Positions 11,007 through 21,177 of a stretch of DNA of 64,000 nucleotides are shown here, one piece after another. The translations under genes were made by a program, and so were the position numbers. Each line of letters opens with the position of its first letter. Position 1 is the first letter of the stretch. The DNA is from Stentor coeruleus. Lineage: Eukaryota; Ciliophora; Heterotrichea; Heterotrichida; Stentoridae. The notes below the pieces were generated by a model that saw only the letters and a program-made list of their open reading frames with translations, was not told where the DNA came from and did not search any database. The stretch is from assembly GCA_001970955.1 (NCBI GenBank), contig MPUH01000204.1, positions 1 to 64,000 on the forward strand. Direction: 5' to 3'.

Positions 11007-12275
11007 TTATTTTGAACCAAATTGTGCATTCCATTCTGTATAAAATTCTAGGGAACTAGATGAAACACTTGGTCTTATAACACTTAAAGCAGCTCTAAAA
11101 CTTTCAAATGATATTTCTGGTATGACACCTTTCTTTAAATTTTCATTTGTTGCTTTTCTTAATGGCTCCATTGCTGCTTCTTTACATAAAGCTGCAAGAT
11201 CACTTCCAGAGTATAGATTGGTTTGTTGGACTATGGTTTGGATATCTGATTCTGATAAATTATTCCCAACTTTGGATAGTTGATGCTTGATTAGATCTTC
11301 TCTGGTTTTTTCATTTGGTAAGTCGATATATACACGTTTAGGAAAACGTCTTATTACGGCTTCATCAAGTTCTTGAGGACGATTTGTTGCGGCTATTAGA
11401 ATAACCCGGTCATCTCCTGCACCTCTTACTCCGTCCATTTGCACAAGAAATTCTGTTTTTACTCTTCTGGAAGCTTCATGCTCTCCTTGGCCTCTACTAG
11501 AAAGTATAGAATCAACTTCATCAATAAACACTACCGATGGCTGCTTCCTTTTCGCAACTGTAAAAAGTGCTCTAACAAGTTTTTCAGCTTCTCCATACTA
11601 AATATTCCATACAAACTTAGAAGTCAAACTACTTGCTGAGATACTAAAAAAACAAGCTGAAGATTGACTAGCAAGAGCTTTAGCCAACAAAGTTTTCCCA
11701 GTGCCAGGTGGTCCAAATAGTAAAATTCCTTTAGGTGGAGCTCTAATACCAGTAAAAATATTAGGATATTGTGATGGTAATATAACAGCTTCATGTAACA
11801 TAGCTTTAGCATTAGCTAATCCTGATATATCATCCCATTTCATAGACTGTGAAGTATCAAGGATCTCAGTTTCAATCATAGCTTCTAAAGAATCTTCATT
11901 AGAGTTAGTTTTATTAGCTTTTTCTATAGGTTCATTATGAGTTGGTTTATTTATTTTCCCTGTTGGAGGTGATGGGATTGACTGTGGTATTTGTATATCA
12001 ATAACAGGTTGGCGAAATATTTGAACTATAGGATTTGGGGCTGATTTTACAGGGTTTAACTGATTTTTACATTGTTCTGCTTGATTTAATAAGTGATTTA
12101 TAAGAGTTTTGGTTTTTTGGACTTCGTTTGGCTCATTGACTTGCTTGAGAGATTCAAAGAGCATTTGGATTGCTTCGTAAAATATGTTTAAGGCCTTGCT
12201 GTATTCATATTGAGCTGATTTAAGATTACATTTGAAGAGTAGAGCTTGGTCGATCAGATCATTTACAGATGCCAT
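11007..12275 (-). CDS. Spastin-like MIT/AAA ATPase, microtubule severing (two exons)
   Basis: About 417 residues. Residues 1-75 form a helical MIT-like domain ([19 protein letters not shown]). The AAA module starts near 145 with Walker A GPPGTGKT, Walker [10 protein letters not shown] and second region of homology [35 protein letters not shown] and [18 protein letters not shown] match spastin closely. A 15-nt intron at 11598-11612 sits inside pore loop 1 and splicing gives [15 protein letters not shown], the spastin-type pore sequence. Family role: hexameric ring that pulls tubulin tails and severs microtubules, recruited through MIT. Fidgetin or Vps4 are less likely, since the C-terminal AAA sequence follows spastin. 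No membrane hairpin is seen, so it resembles the short cytosolic form. Confidence 0.9.
11598..11612 (-). other. 15-nt intron in the spastin-like gene
   Basis: Minus-strand GTATGGAATATTTAG. Phase 0; splicing joins TSKF to YGEAEK, restoring AAA pore loop 1. Unspliced it ends in TAG. Confidence 0.96.
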
Positions 12276-12884
12276 TTATTAGTTTTTTATTTGGAAAATA
12301 GGTAGGAGTAATAGAATTAAGAGGAATTTTTGTATATCAATTATTAGAGAGGAAGTTAGTTGATTGATTGTTATTAGTTAGAGTTTTATTGTACATAAGA
12401 TATAAAAATATTAGAAGTTTTCAACAACCCCTTTTTTCGGGTAATGCTTTTGCTGCTTGAATTTTATCAAATAGTCACAATCATACATTTCACATTTCGC
12501 TTTGATTATATCTTTGAATTTTACTTGATTCCATTCTATTCATCTCACAACTCCAACCATAAAACCTAGCAAAAAAGTCTAAAATCAAGCAACTCAATCC
12601 TAAAATCCTTTTCACAAAAAAAACTTTCTAACAATCTTGCTAGCTTTCCACAAAATCCTCATTTATTATCCTAATAAAATCCATACTTTTTATTTTATCT
12701 TCCTCTACTTCTTATAAAATTCCTTTTTTTCTCCTATCAAATTCTATTAAAGCCATTTACTCATTTAATTATTTCTTCATATAAATTTTTATACCTAACT
12801 CCAAGTATTCTTTTATATCAAAAAATCTACATACAAATACTTTTTTTAATCATAATAAATAAACAATTAAAATAATTGGTGGTT
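12276..12884. promoter_or_regulatory. Divergent intergenic region with sharp skew flip
   Basis: Between the spastin-like gene (minus) and a coiled-coil gene (plus). In 12276-12420 I find only two C on the plus strand; from about 12,480 to 12,870 the strand is C-rich and G-poor. The flip near 12,430 likely marks the divide between two promoters. No gene seen. Confidence 0.6.
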
Positions 12885-14099
12885 ATGAGCATAGATGAAA
12901 ACACATCAGAAGGTATTATAGAAGAAGAATTCTGGAAAGACGAAATTGAAGAATCTCCCTGTGAACCACAATCACCTGCAAAGACTGAAAAGGATTATTT
13001 TCGTTCTTTAACATTAAATAGATCTCCACAGAAAAAGTTTCTTTTCAAATCAATAACCCTTAAAGGGAACGAAAGTATTCAAGAGTTGCAAAAATCTGCA
13101 GTTATTTTGAGAGAAAAGAATATGATTCAGGTTGAAGAGTTGAGTAAAGATGTTAGGGCGAGTACAAGGAAAGAACTTAAAGAAGCACTTGCCGAGATTA
13201 ATGCAGGANGTACAAGGAAAGAACTTAAAGAAGCACTTGCCGAGATTAATGCAGGATTTGAAAAAGAGATTCATGAGATTCGGTTGGAACATGATAAGAT
13301 GAAAGATACTATTAGTAAAAGAAATAGAGAACTAACTTTGTTTGGAAAGTTTATAGATGATCAAGAATTTTTAATTACCCAAAACAGACTTATAAAGGTA
13401 CTGAAAAAAGAAAACCCAACTCCATCTCCAGCATCAATTGCAGAAAAAAAGTCCTTAGCAACTGAGCTTAGAGTTCTCAAAGTGCAAATCGAAAGCCTCA
13501 AAGAAGCAGCTATTGATTATACAAACCAAACCTACGCTTCAGAAGCTAAACTCAAAGAATTAAACATAAAAATCGCAGGAATCAAAGCAGTTCATAGACA
13601 AGAATTCAAAGTTCTCGAAGAGCAACTTTATATAAATCTCCAAAACTCTAAAAAAGAACGTGATACCATAAAACTTGCCTTTGAAACCTATAAAAAAAGT
13701 GGTTGGAATGAACTTGAAGACCAAGAGAAAAAATTAGAAAAGCAAAGAATTATAATAGGATCTTTACAAAATGAACTAAAAACAGCTAAAGGTATTATTT
13801 ATCATCCAAAACTGAAGTTGAGAGTGCATAGTACTTTACAGGGATATGTTGAAGAATATGAACAAGATGATGAAATAGAAAAAACTTTATTATCACAAAG
13901 TGCTTTAAGATATGCTGGAGCTACAGGAAGAAGTAAAACTATTGGGAAAAAGAAATACACGAGATCTAATGATTTATCGTGGTCAACCAACTTTCAGAGT
14001 ATGGTTTCTGATACAGGGTCAACGTTTTCTAAGGTTAATGGGCGGAGGACAACTTATGCAGATGGTTTCAAAGCTAAGCTTTCACCTCTTAAGGTTTAG
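12885..14099 (+). CDS. Coiled-coil protein, unknown function (contains an assembly duplication)
   Basis: The start is the ATG giving MSIDENTSEG; an upstream in-frame TTG is rejected. The chain is acidic for 40 residues, then almost wholly charged helix (KELKEALAEINAG, LRVLKVQIESLKEAA, KKLEKQRIIIGSLQNEL), then a basic Ser/Thr-rich tail. A single N at 13209 is flanked by identical 47-base copies (13162-13208 and 13210-13256). With the N this adds exactly 48 bases, so the frame stays open and 16 residues are probably counted twice; the true length is likely about 388. Probably a cytoskeletal or scaffold protein; no family recognised. Confidence 0.75.
   Translation: MSIDENTSEGIIEEEFWKDEIEESPCEPQSPAKTEKDYFRSLTLNRSPQKKFLFKSITLKGNESIQELQKSAVILREKNMIQVEELSKDVRASTRKELKEALAEINAGXTRKELKEALAEINAGFEKEIHEIRLEHDKMKDTISKRNRELTLFGKFIDDQEFLITQNRLIKVLKKENPTPSPASIAEKKSLATELRVLKVQIESLKEAAIDYTNQTYASEAKLKELNIKIAGIKAVHRQEFKVLEEQLYINLQNSKKERDTIKLAFETYKKSGWNELEDQEKKLEKQRIIIGSLQNELKTAKGIIYHPKLKLRVHSTLQGYVEEYEQDDEIEKTLLSQSALRYAGATGRSKTIGKKKYTRSNDLSWSTNFQSMVSDTGSTFSKVNGRRTTYADGFKAKLSPLKV
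13162..13256. repeat. Scaffold join: 47-base duplication around a single N
   Basis: Identical 47-base copies on both sides of N at 13209. This is the pattern of two contig ends that overlap but were not merged. It falls inside a coding region. Confidence 0.85.
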
Positions 14100-14575
14100 A
14101 TGAATTTGTTTATTATGTAGGATAAAATATAAATAAGATATGTTGTGTAGTAGAGTTTTCCGATATAAATATTCAAATTTCATTGATGTTTCAATTTCCT
14201 ATATTCAACTTTTACTTAATACAATTTACGGTCAAACTTATATTTTGAATAATAAAACATCATTATTCCATCTTTTGAAATTAAAATCTCTTACAACATA
14301 ATATCCAAAACAATTTCTTTAAAAAACCCACTCCAGCCTCCTATCATAAAAATCTGCATAAAAATCCTAAAACCATCATCTTCCAATCATTATAAAATCT
14401 TCCCACAATTCCACCCTAATAAAATCCTATAATTTAATATTCCCATAATAAATTCTTCAGCTTTTCCCATAATCTTCTTAACTATTCTCAACCTAAGCCA
14501 TAATCTAAAATCTTAAAAGTAATTTTCCTTATAAAAAGCCTATTAAATCACTAATACATTATATCTAAATTAACC
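14100..14575. other. Convergent intergenic region
   Basis: Between the stops of the coiled-coil gene (plus) and the LITAF gene (minus). From about 14,320 the plus strand is C-rich and G-poor, as expected downstream of a minus-strand gene. No gene seen. Confidence 0.5.
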
Positions 14576-14872
14576 CTATGATGATTCAGCACTATTGATA
14601 ACTTTATCACAATAACTGCAATACACCGTGGCAACTTGAAAAGAATTGCTACAAAGTGGAGCTAAACATACACCAAACCAACAACCAATCATACAAATCC
14701 CTCCACCAATAAGCCATGTTAAGCTTGATGGTTCATAAATCCTATTAGGTATAACTTCTTTACCACAATGCTGACACATAGTCACTTCATCAGGTCTTGA
14801 AATCAGGGGCATTTCTAAAGCTTTACTTGATATTTTTCCAACAGACCTGCTTTGAATATCAACTTCACTCAT
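14576..14872 (-). CDS. LITAF-domain (LPS-induced TNF factor-like) membrane zinc protein
   Basis: 98 residues. The C-terminal 70 residues fit the LITAF fold: a CxxC knuckle (MCQHCGKEV), a hydrophobic Trp/Gly/Cys-rich insert (TWLIGGGICMIGCWFGVC) and a second CxxC knuckle (VYCSYCDKVI). In the family the two knuckles bind one zinc and the hydrophobic insert lies in the cytosolic face of late endosomes or lysosomes as a monotopic anchor. Residues LEMPLISR in the N-terminal part could be a sorting signal. It is divergent to the S28 peptidase, with 146 bases between starts, and both may act in the endolysosomal system. Confidence 0.85.
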   Translation of the reverse strand: MSEVDIQSRSVGKISSKALEMPLISRPDEVTMCQHCGKEVIPNRIYEPSSLTWLIGGGICMIGCWFGVCLAPLCSNSFQVATVYCSYCDKVINSAESS

Positions 14873-15018
14873 ATTTTATTACAATAAAACCACTAAAACT
14901 TAATCTTTTATGCCAAAAAGTCAGTTTATAATATAAATTTTATATAAAACCTTTTAAATCTTAGCCTTTATACTTTGTTTGTGGATGTCTAAAATAAGTC
15001 CATTTATTGGTGAAATAA

Positions 15019-16410
15019 ATGAATTGGGTAAGTATTGCAATTTTAGTTGCCCTTGGAAGTGCTAGTCAAACTGAAGACATGCTATATTTGCAAGCTGGCT
15101 ATTTCGTAGAGCATTTTACAGTTCCTTTAGACCATATTAATGGTGACCCTGGGCTTATTAGCATTAAGACTTTGCTGCACATTGGCGACCCAAATGGCCC
15201 ATTATTTGTGTATACAGGTAATGAAGGCCCTATTGAAGACTTTTTCTATATGACTGGGTGGCTTGTTTATACATTGGGTCCTTATTATAATGCAACAGTA
15301 GCTTTTATTGAACATAGGTATTATGGAGACTCTTTGCCAAACCAAATGAATTATGCTTATTTGAACACAGATCAAGTACTTTTGGACTTCGCTCAGATTA
15401 TTATGCAGCTTAAATCCATGGAAAGTACACCTGTTGTAGTTTTTGGAGGGTCTTATGGAGGTATGCTTTCGGCTTATTTTAGAATTAAGTTCCCACATTT
15501 GGTTGATGGAGCTATTGCCAGTTCAGCACCAGTGCTTGAATACTTGGATAAAGAAGGTATTGGGCTTATGTATCAAACCACTCAAGATTATTTCGACGTA
15601 TACCCAAATTGCGCTTTTAATATCAACGACGGGTTTAACATCCTTGATAACTTCGCTCAGAACTCTTACACTTGGAATGGTTTAAGCTCCATATTCCAAA
15701 CCTGTACTCCAATAACATCAAGTTCTCAAGTTTTAGCCTTAGAAGACTGGTTAAGTAATGCTTTAGAAGCTATGGCCCAATTAAACTATCCATATCCAAC
15801 TAATGTTGAAGGTTATCTTCCAGCTTTTCCAGTCAATGTTTCCTGTTCAATAATCGGTGTTTATAGTTCCCCAATAAAAAACATGTGGAGAACACTTCAA
15901 GGTTTAGCAAAAGTAGCTGGTCTTATCTATAATAGTACAGGTACAACAACATGTTATAATCCATGGGATAATTCAACAGATCAAACAGATTTATCATGGA
16001 CATATCAAACATGTAGTGAATTAGTTATGCCATCAGGAACATATGGTGTTCCTTATGATATGTTCCCAGTAAGACCTTGGGATTTTTCTGCATTTAATGC
16101 AAGTTGTTATCAAACTTATGGTGTTTATCCTAATTTGGAATGGTATCCTATTAATTATGGATTTACACCATTTTATGTGAATTCATTGAAAAATTTGTCT
16201 AATGTTGTGTTTTCGTGGGGAAGTGAAGACCCTTGGCAGACTGGATGTTTGAAAGAAGCCCCAAATAATAATGTTAGGGTTATTGGGATTAATGGAGGAG
16301 CTCATCATTTGGATTTGAGAAGACCTAATAGAAATGACCCACAATCGGTTATTAGTGCTAGAAATAGTGAACAAGGGCTTATTGAACAGTGGATTGGATG
16401 GAGTGGATAG
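15019..16410 (+). CDS. Peptidase family S28 serine carboxypeptidase (Pro-X carboxypeptidase/DPP-II type)
   Basis: 463 residues with a clear signal peptide (MNWVSIAILVALGSASQ). S28 hallmarks are present: FTVPLDHIN near the start, GPLFVYTGNEGP, IEHRYYGDSLP, the nucleophile elbow VFGGSYGGML with the catalytic Ser, SSAPVLEY, and near the C-terminus WGSEDPW (catalytic Asp) and NGGAHHLDLR (catalytic His). The family removes residues next to proline in lysosomes or outside the cell. Several N-x-S/T sites suggest glycosylation. The stop is TAG. Nothing is missing relative to the family. Confidence 0.94.
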   Translation: MNWVSIAILVALGSASQTEDMLYLQAGYFVEHFTVPLDHINGDPGLISIKTLLHIGDPNGPLFVYTGNEGPIEDFFYMTGWLVYTLGPYYNATVAFIEHRYYGDSLPNQMNYAYLNTDQVLLDFAQIIMQLKSMESTPVVVFGGSYGGMLSAYFRIKFPHLVDGAIASSAPVLEYLDKEGIGLMYQTTQDYFDVYPNCAFNINDGFNILDNFAQNSYTWNGLSSIFQTCTPITSSSQVLALEDWLSNALEAMAQLNYPYPTNVEGYLPAFPVNVSCSIIGVYSSPIKNMWRTLQGLAKVAGLIYNSTGTTTCYNPWDNSTDQTDLSWTYQTCSELVMPSGTYGVPYDMFPVRPWDFSAFNASCYQTYGVYPNLEWYPINYGFTPFYVNSLKNLSNVVFSWGSEDPWQTGCLKEAPNNNVRVIGINGGAHHLDLRRPNRNDPQSVISARNSEQGLIEQWIGWSG

Positions 16411-16828
16411 TTAGATATAAGATTTTAGTATTGAAAATTTGTGTAGAGTTTGAAAGGTCGATTTTGGGGTTAGGTGAATTTTATGAGAATTTTTTAGGAG
16501 ATTTTTATGAGGTTTGGTGTAGTTAGGATGTTGTGAGAATGTTTTGAAATTAAGGAGGTTTTTTTGATGTGGTGTGATACAAAGATTTATTATGTACAAA
16601 TTATAAAGTTTGAATTTTTACTATTCTTATCCTAAGTTTAAAAAAAAATCAACAAAAATTTGAAATAATTTTATAATACTTTTATGTTTTATAACAAGTT
16701 TTGCTTTTCGGAAACTTAAATCATATCAAAATATATTACCAAAATCATCATAAGTCACCTTCACAATTCCTCATAATAATCCTCTAAATCCAATAACTCA
16801 TTATTCCATATTAGTATCTACCGCCTAA
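16411..16828. other. Convergent intergenic region with extreme strand bias
   Basis: From 16411 to 16620 I count three C in 210 bases on the plus strand while G is abundant. After about 16,620 C returns and G becomes scarce. The switch separates the 3' flank of the S28 gene from that of the minus-strand small gene. No gene seen. Confidence 0.6.
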
Positions 16829-17293
16829 TTACATATAAACATTAATTAAATTTAATCTCTTTACTCTTGTTTTTAACCGAATGTTTTCTCTTGACAACCG
16901 GTTTATTCACAATCGTCATTTGTTTCATATTCGGGCTACTTAAATCCTTTATCTCCTTTTCCAGCCCAGCAATCCTACTAATCATTTTCCTAAAATTTTT
17001 CTCATTACTATCCTTAGCTTCTAAAAAACCCTGAATTTTTCCAAAAACTTTATTTTCTCTNTTACATATAAACATTAATTAAATTTAATCTCTTTACTCT
17101 TGTTTTTAACCGAATGTTTTCTCTTAACAACCGGTTTATTCACAATCGTCATTTGTTTCATATTCGGGCTACTTAAATCCTTTATCTCCTTTTCCAACCC
17201 AGCAATCCTACTAATCATTTTCCTAAAATTTTTCTCATTACTATCCTTAGCTTCTAAAAAACCCTGAATTTTTCCAAACACTTTATTTCCTCC
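16829..17293. repeat. Scaffold join: 232-base near-identical duplication around a single N
   Basis: Copies 16829-17060 and 17062-17293 flank N at 17061 and differ at about five positions. The left copy repeats the C-terminal part of the 17075-17368 gene. The differences make two alleles or two read sets more likely than an exact overlap. One copy is probably artificial. Confidence 0.8.
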
Positions 17294-17368
17294 ATCAATA
17301 ATTAAGGTTTTTTTCTCAACAACCTTCAAACAGCATTTCAAAGTATTATAACAAGGGAAGTCAACCAT
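17075..17368 (-). CDS. Small basic protein, unknown function
   Basis: 97 residues, ATG start. N-terminal third hydrophobic and Cys-containing (FPCYNTLKCCLKVVEKK), then a predicted helix (NEKNFRKMISRIAGLEKEI), then a strongly basic tail (KPVVKRKHSVKNKSKEIKF) that could act as a nuclear or nucleic-acid-binding tail. The C-terminal 77 residues are repeated at 16842-17060 across an N, which I take as a scaffold artefact and not a second gene. The start codon is only six bases from the start of the divergent ABC transporter. No family recognised. Confidence 0.65.
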   Translation of the reverse strand: MVDFPCYNTLKCCLKVVEKKTLIIDGGNKVFGKIQGFLEAKDSNEKNFRKMISRIAGLEKEIKDLSSPNMKQMTIVNKPVVKRKHSVKNKSKEIKFN

Positions 17369-17374
17369 ATTATA
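17369..17374. promoter_or_regulatory. Six-base divergent start-codon spacer
   Basis: Only ATTATA separates the two ATG codons of the small basic protein (minus) and the ABC transporter (plus). Promoter elements for each gene must therefore overlap the other gene's coding region, or transcripts must begin very near the ATG. Confidence 0.7.
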
Positions 17375-19156
17375 ATGGGAAAGTTAAAATCTAAAAAGTC
17401 AATATGGGAAGTGATAAAGTTCTGTGGACCTTTTTCCTGGAAAAAAATCGATACGGCTGAACGTTTTATAATGCTAAGCTCTCTGATATTGCTAATTTCT
17501 TATAGTCTCTTATCAATGGCTTCAGCAATAATCTTAAAAGATATAGTAAATTATCTAGTCTTAGGAGACATTGCTTATTATTATATTTTAGGATATTGCC
17601 TATGTTATTTTCTAGCTGAAGCATCGAACAATTTAAAAACTTTTACTTTTGTGTATGTCGAGGCAAAAATTCAGTCAAAACTGGCAGAAGCTGTTTTCAG
17701 ACATGTGTTAGATTTAAGTATGAGTTACCATCTTACCAGAGAAACAGGAAAGGTCTTAAGAATAATACAGAGAGGGTCGATTTCAGTTCCTCAAGTCCTT
17801 AGAACAGGACTTTTTTACGTATTTCCAATATTTTTACAACTGATCCTTGTTGAAGGCTACCTTCTTTTTTTCTATGACATTTTTTATGCTCTTGTAATTG
17901 GCACTACTGTCGCTCTTTATATTGTCTTTACAATAATCACAAGTGAATGGCGTTCAACTCTCCAACGTAGTTTAAACACATCAGACAGCTCATTTCATTC
18001 AAAAGCTACTGATGCTCTATACAATTATGAAACTGTGAAATATTCTAATGCGGAAAATCATGAAGCTAAAAGATGCTCTCAAGCTTTTCAAGAATTCCGA
18101 ATGAGTAAAGTGTCTATGCATAAATCTTTATTAGTATTACATATAGGTCAAGAGATTATAGTTGTATTAGGAAACTATATATGTTTATCAATGATAGCTT
18201 ATGAGATTTATAATGGGAATAAAGAATTAGGAGACTGGATTTTGATACAGAATTTTCTAAGTTTTGTTTATACGCCACTGAAGAATATGGGAGCTTATTA
18301 TGAGACTATAAAACAAGCAGTTATTGATTCTGAAGGGATAATAAGTTTGCTAGAATATGAAGCTGAGGTTAAAGATAAGCTAAATGCTGTGAATTTTTAT
18401 GATTGCCAAGGGCAAGTTGAATTTCTGCAAGTATCTTTTAGATATTCTCCAAGTTTGCCTTTGATAGTTGAAGATTTTTCTATAGAAATTCCTATAGGAC
18501 AAACTCTTGGGATTGTTGGTAAGACTGGTTCTGGTAAAAGTACCCTTGCTAAACTTTTATATAGATTTTATGAACCGAATTCAGGGAAAATCATAATTGA
18601 TGGTGTTCCTATAAATGATATGACCCAAGAGTCTTTAAGGGCTAATATCGGTATTGTCCCACAAGACTGTAGTCTTTTTAATGATACAATTGCTTATAAT
18701 ATTGGGTATGGACAAGATATGGATATAGATAAAATCATTTGGGCAGCACAAAAAGCTCAAATACATGAATTTATAATATCTTTACCCAAAGGTTATAATA
18801 CTTATGTAGGAGAAAAAGGGATTCGACTTAGTGGAGGGGAAAAACAAAGGGTCGCTATAGCTAGAGCCTTGCTTAAAAACCCGAAAATTTTAGTTTTTGA
18901 TGAAGCTACATCAGCTTTGGATGTCCTTACAGAAGAACTCATTCAAGAAAACATTAAAGAAATTAGTAAAAATAGAACCACACTGATTATTGCCCATAGA
19001 CTTAGCTCAGTTGTCCATGCAAATGAAATTGTTGTTCTTGAAGAAGGGAAAATTATACAAAATGGTAGTCATGAAATATTAGTCAAAGAGAAAGGGAAAT
19101 ATGCGGAGATGTGGAAACAGCAATTGAGTGAAAAAAAACAAACTCCTTTGATTTAA
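17375..19156 (+). CDS. ABCB6/ABCB7 (HMT1/ATM1)-type half ABC transporter
   Basis: 593 residues: one membrane domain of about six helices (residues 30-320) followed by one ATPase domain. TGKVLRIIQRG, TSEWRSTLQRSLNTSDS and ALYNYETVKYSNAENHEA match the HMT1/ABCB6/ATM1 group closely. ATPase motifs: Walker A GKTGSGKST, Q-loop VPQD, signature LSGGEKQR, Walker B ILVFDEATSALD, H-loop AHRLSS. Works as a homodimer. Relatives export glutathione-linked Fe-S precursors from mitochondria or carry heme, porphyrin or metal conjugates into vacuoles. The extra N-terminal helices of ABCB6/HMT1 are absent and no clear mitochondrial presequence is seen, so the site is open. Confidence 0.93.
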   Translation: MGKLKSKKSIWEVIKFCGPFSWKKIDTAERFIMLSSLILLISYSLLSMASAIILKDIVNYLVLGDIAYYYILGYCLCYFLAEASNNLKTFTFVYVEAKIQSKLAEAVFRHVLDLSMSYHLTRETGKVLRIIQRGSISVPQVLRTGLFYVFPIFLQLILVEGYLLFFYDIFYALVIGTTVALYIVFTIITSEWRSTLQRSLNTSDSSFHSKATDALYNYETVKYSNAENHEAKRCSQAFQEFRMSKVSMHKSLLVLHIGQEIIVVLGNYICLSMIAYEIYNGNKELGDWILIQNFLSFVYTPLKNMGAYYETIKQAVIDSEGIISLLEYEAEVKDKLNAVNFYDCQGQVEFLQVSFRYSPSLPLIVEDFSIEIPIGQTLGIVGKTGSGKSTLAKLLYRFYEPNSGKIIIDGVPINDMTQESLRANIGIVPQDCSLFNDTIAYNIGYGQDMDIDKIIWAAQKAQIHEFIISLPKGYNTYVGEKGIRLSGGEKQRVAIARALLKNPKILVFDEATSALDVLTEELIQENIKEISKNRTTLIIAHRLSSVVHANEIVVLEEGKIIQNGSHEILVKEKGKYAEMWKQQLSEKKQTPLI

Positions 19157-19212
19157 TCAATACAAAAAGAAGAGTTTTTCAAATAATTCGAATTTATTTA
19201 TTAATTACGTTA

Positions 19213-21111
19213 ATGGATTCTAAGCTATACAAACTAGAACTCAAGTTCACAGAAGTGAAAATCTCAAAACAAGTCGAACTTGGCTGTTTAAAGCTTTTAA
19301 TCGCTTCAGGAACTACATCAAATAGTTTGCGTTACAATACAACCGGGACCTTAAGTTTACCAAATTTTTCCCCAGATGGGATTTTAGATATGCGCTTAGA
19401 AGATGGTGACCAGCATCTAGCAGTAGGTTTTGTTGTCTTAGGTCGTTTATGTGATAAAACCATAACAGGAGATTTTTCTAAATGGATCAAATTAGAACCA
19501 GATCGCGGGGTAATTTTAGATGGTCTAATTAAAGTGAAATTAGTTGGAAGTTTAAGAATGCCAAGACGAGGAAGTCCAGCTAAACAGCGACCTGGGTATT
19601 TGAGTTCTTCACCACAAAAAGTTAGAGGGAAATGCTTGTATATTCGAAAACTATATACAGCTGAGGAAAGAGAAAAAGAAATTCAAACTGTGGTTATGAG
19701 GGTTAAGTCAAGACTTGGGCAAAATTATGCTGAGCTTATTGAAGATGGAATTAGTTCACCAGCTAGTTTGAATAAATCATCAAATCGTTCACCTTTAAGA
19801 AAAAAAACTACTTTGGTTGATTTTGCTTTTCCTACAGATATTGAGTTACCTAGTAGGTTTAAATTGAGTTTAGAAAAATTGTCATGTAAGGAACCTTTAC
19901 TTTTAAAACATACAGCAATTGGCTTGTGTCAAAGGATTAAAGTTCTTAGGGCACAGGTTGAAGAATATGAGTCGATACAGTTCTTTTTACAAACTTTTGA
20001 GGACCCGATGAAAGATTTGAAACAGTCTTTGATTGAAACTAAAGAGCAACTTGAAATTGAGGATCAAAAAGTTGATGAATTGATTAATAAGGTTGAAAAA
20101 GAGAAATTTTCTGTTGAGGATGAGTTAAAAGTAGCTGAGGTTAAGTTGAAGAAATGTGAAGATGAAGTGAATAGTGTTAAGTTTTTGTGTGATGAAGTGA
20201 GAGCTGAAAATGAGCAGTTTAAATTCGATCAACCTATTGATAAGATGAAGAAACGTATACAAAAACTTCGGAAGCAAATCGCCGACCGTGAAGAAGAGCG
20301 TGAGCTTCTTCTAGCCAACTCGCAAAAAATGCTCACTGGTTTCAGTGACACCAAACTCGACAATGAGCGTTCCAAACTCCTCGATGAAAAGTTCCAATAT
20401 CTAGCCCAGCTTCAAAACCAAACGACTCTCTTAGACCAAGCAACAGTTCAAAACATCCAACTTGAAGGTGAATTAGCTGTCTTAACCGCCCAATTACTAG
20501 CCGAAGATAGTGCAAAAGCTCGTAATGCCGCTCTTCAATCTCAAAAAATGAGTTTTTCATCAGCATCAGAAAACTTATCAGCCGATCTTGATGCTATGTG
20601 TAAACAAAAAGATGCAAATTTTGCCGATGGTTTTAGTTTATGCAAAAAAATGGAAATCGACATAAAAGATAACCAAGCAAGTCAAAACGTCTTAAAAACC
20701 AAACAAAATGGTAAAGAAAATGAATATAATACCTTAACAGGATATGTCAATGGTATAAACAAAGTTATAGAAGAAACTCATGCATGGATAGAAAAAGATG
20801 AGAAAGAGTTTAAAGAAAAACATGAAAAATATATGGAAAAATATTTAGAAGATCGTAATGCTATGGATACAGTGCTAAAAGAACTTGGATTTTTTTCTGA
20901 TTTAGTTTTTATGCAAGCACAATCAGGGTTGATAGGAGCGAGATTACATAAAAGATTAGATGAGATGATGAATGAGAAAGATTTAGAAAAAGGGTCATTA
21001 CAGAAAATTGTTGAGGCATATAGACAAATGTCTCCTATTGGCAGAGCTTTAAAGAGGTCAAGTACGTATATAAGCCCAAGAAGAAGTTTAACAATGAGTT
21101 CGCAAGGCTAG
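19213..21111 (+). CDS. C2-like N-terminus plus long coiled coil protein
   Basis: 632 residues. Residues 1-120 form a beta-rich module (YKLELKFTEVKISKQVELG, then KWIKLEPDRGVILDGLIKVKLVG) that looks like a C2 or NT-C2 domain, which can bind membranes or proteins. Residues 120-215 are basic, Ser-rich and probably disordered. From about 235 to 600 the chain is long charged coiled coil (KEQLEIEDQKVDELINKVEK and similar), ending in a basic Ser-rich tail. Such layouts occur in cytoskeletal linkers and ciliary rootlet-type proteins, but no specific family is recognised. It starts 56 bases after the ABC transporter stop on the same strand. Confidence 0.8.
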   Translation: MDSKLYKLELKFTEVKISKQVELGCLKLLIASGTTSNSLRYNTTGTLSLPNFSPDGILDMRLEDGDQHLAVGFVVLGRLCDKTITGDFSKWIKLEPDRGVILDGLIKVKLVGSLRMPRRGSPAKQRPGYLSSSPQKVRGKCLYIRKLYTAEEREKEIQTVVMRVKSRLGQNYAELIEDGISSPASLNKSSNRSPLRKKTTLVDFAFPTDIELPSRFKLSLEKLSCKEPLLLKHTAIGLCQRIKVLRAQVEEYESIQFFLQTFEDPMKDLKQSLIETKEQLEIEDQKVDELINKVEKEKFSVEDELKVAEVKLKKCEDEVNSVKFLCDEVRAENEQFKFDQPIDKMKKRIQKLRKQIADREEERELLLANSQKMLTGFSDTKLDNERSKLLDEKFQYLAQLQNQTTLLDQATVQNIQLEGELAVLTAQLLAEDSAKARNAALQSQKMSFSSASENLSADLDAMCKQKDANFADGFSLCKKMEIDIKDNQASQNVLKTKQNGKENEYNTLTGYVNGINKVIEETHAWIEKDEKEFKEKHEKYMEKYLEDRNAMDTVLKELGFFSDLVFMQAQSGLIGARLHKRLDEMMNEKDLEKGSLQKIVEAYRQMSPIGRALKRSSTYISPRRSLTMSSQG

Positions 21112-21177
21112 TTTTTTTTTAATAGATTAGAATTATTATGAATATATTAGTAAAAATATTGAAAAATCTTTATTTAG

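Noticed and set aside
16842-17060. A second gene like the small basic protein
   Set aside because: It is the left copy of a duplicated contig end next to an N, truncated exactly at the N.
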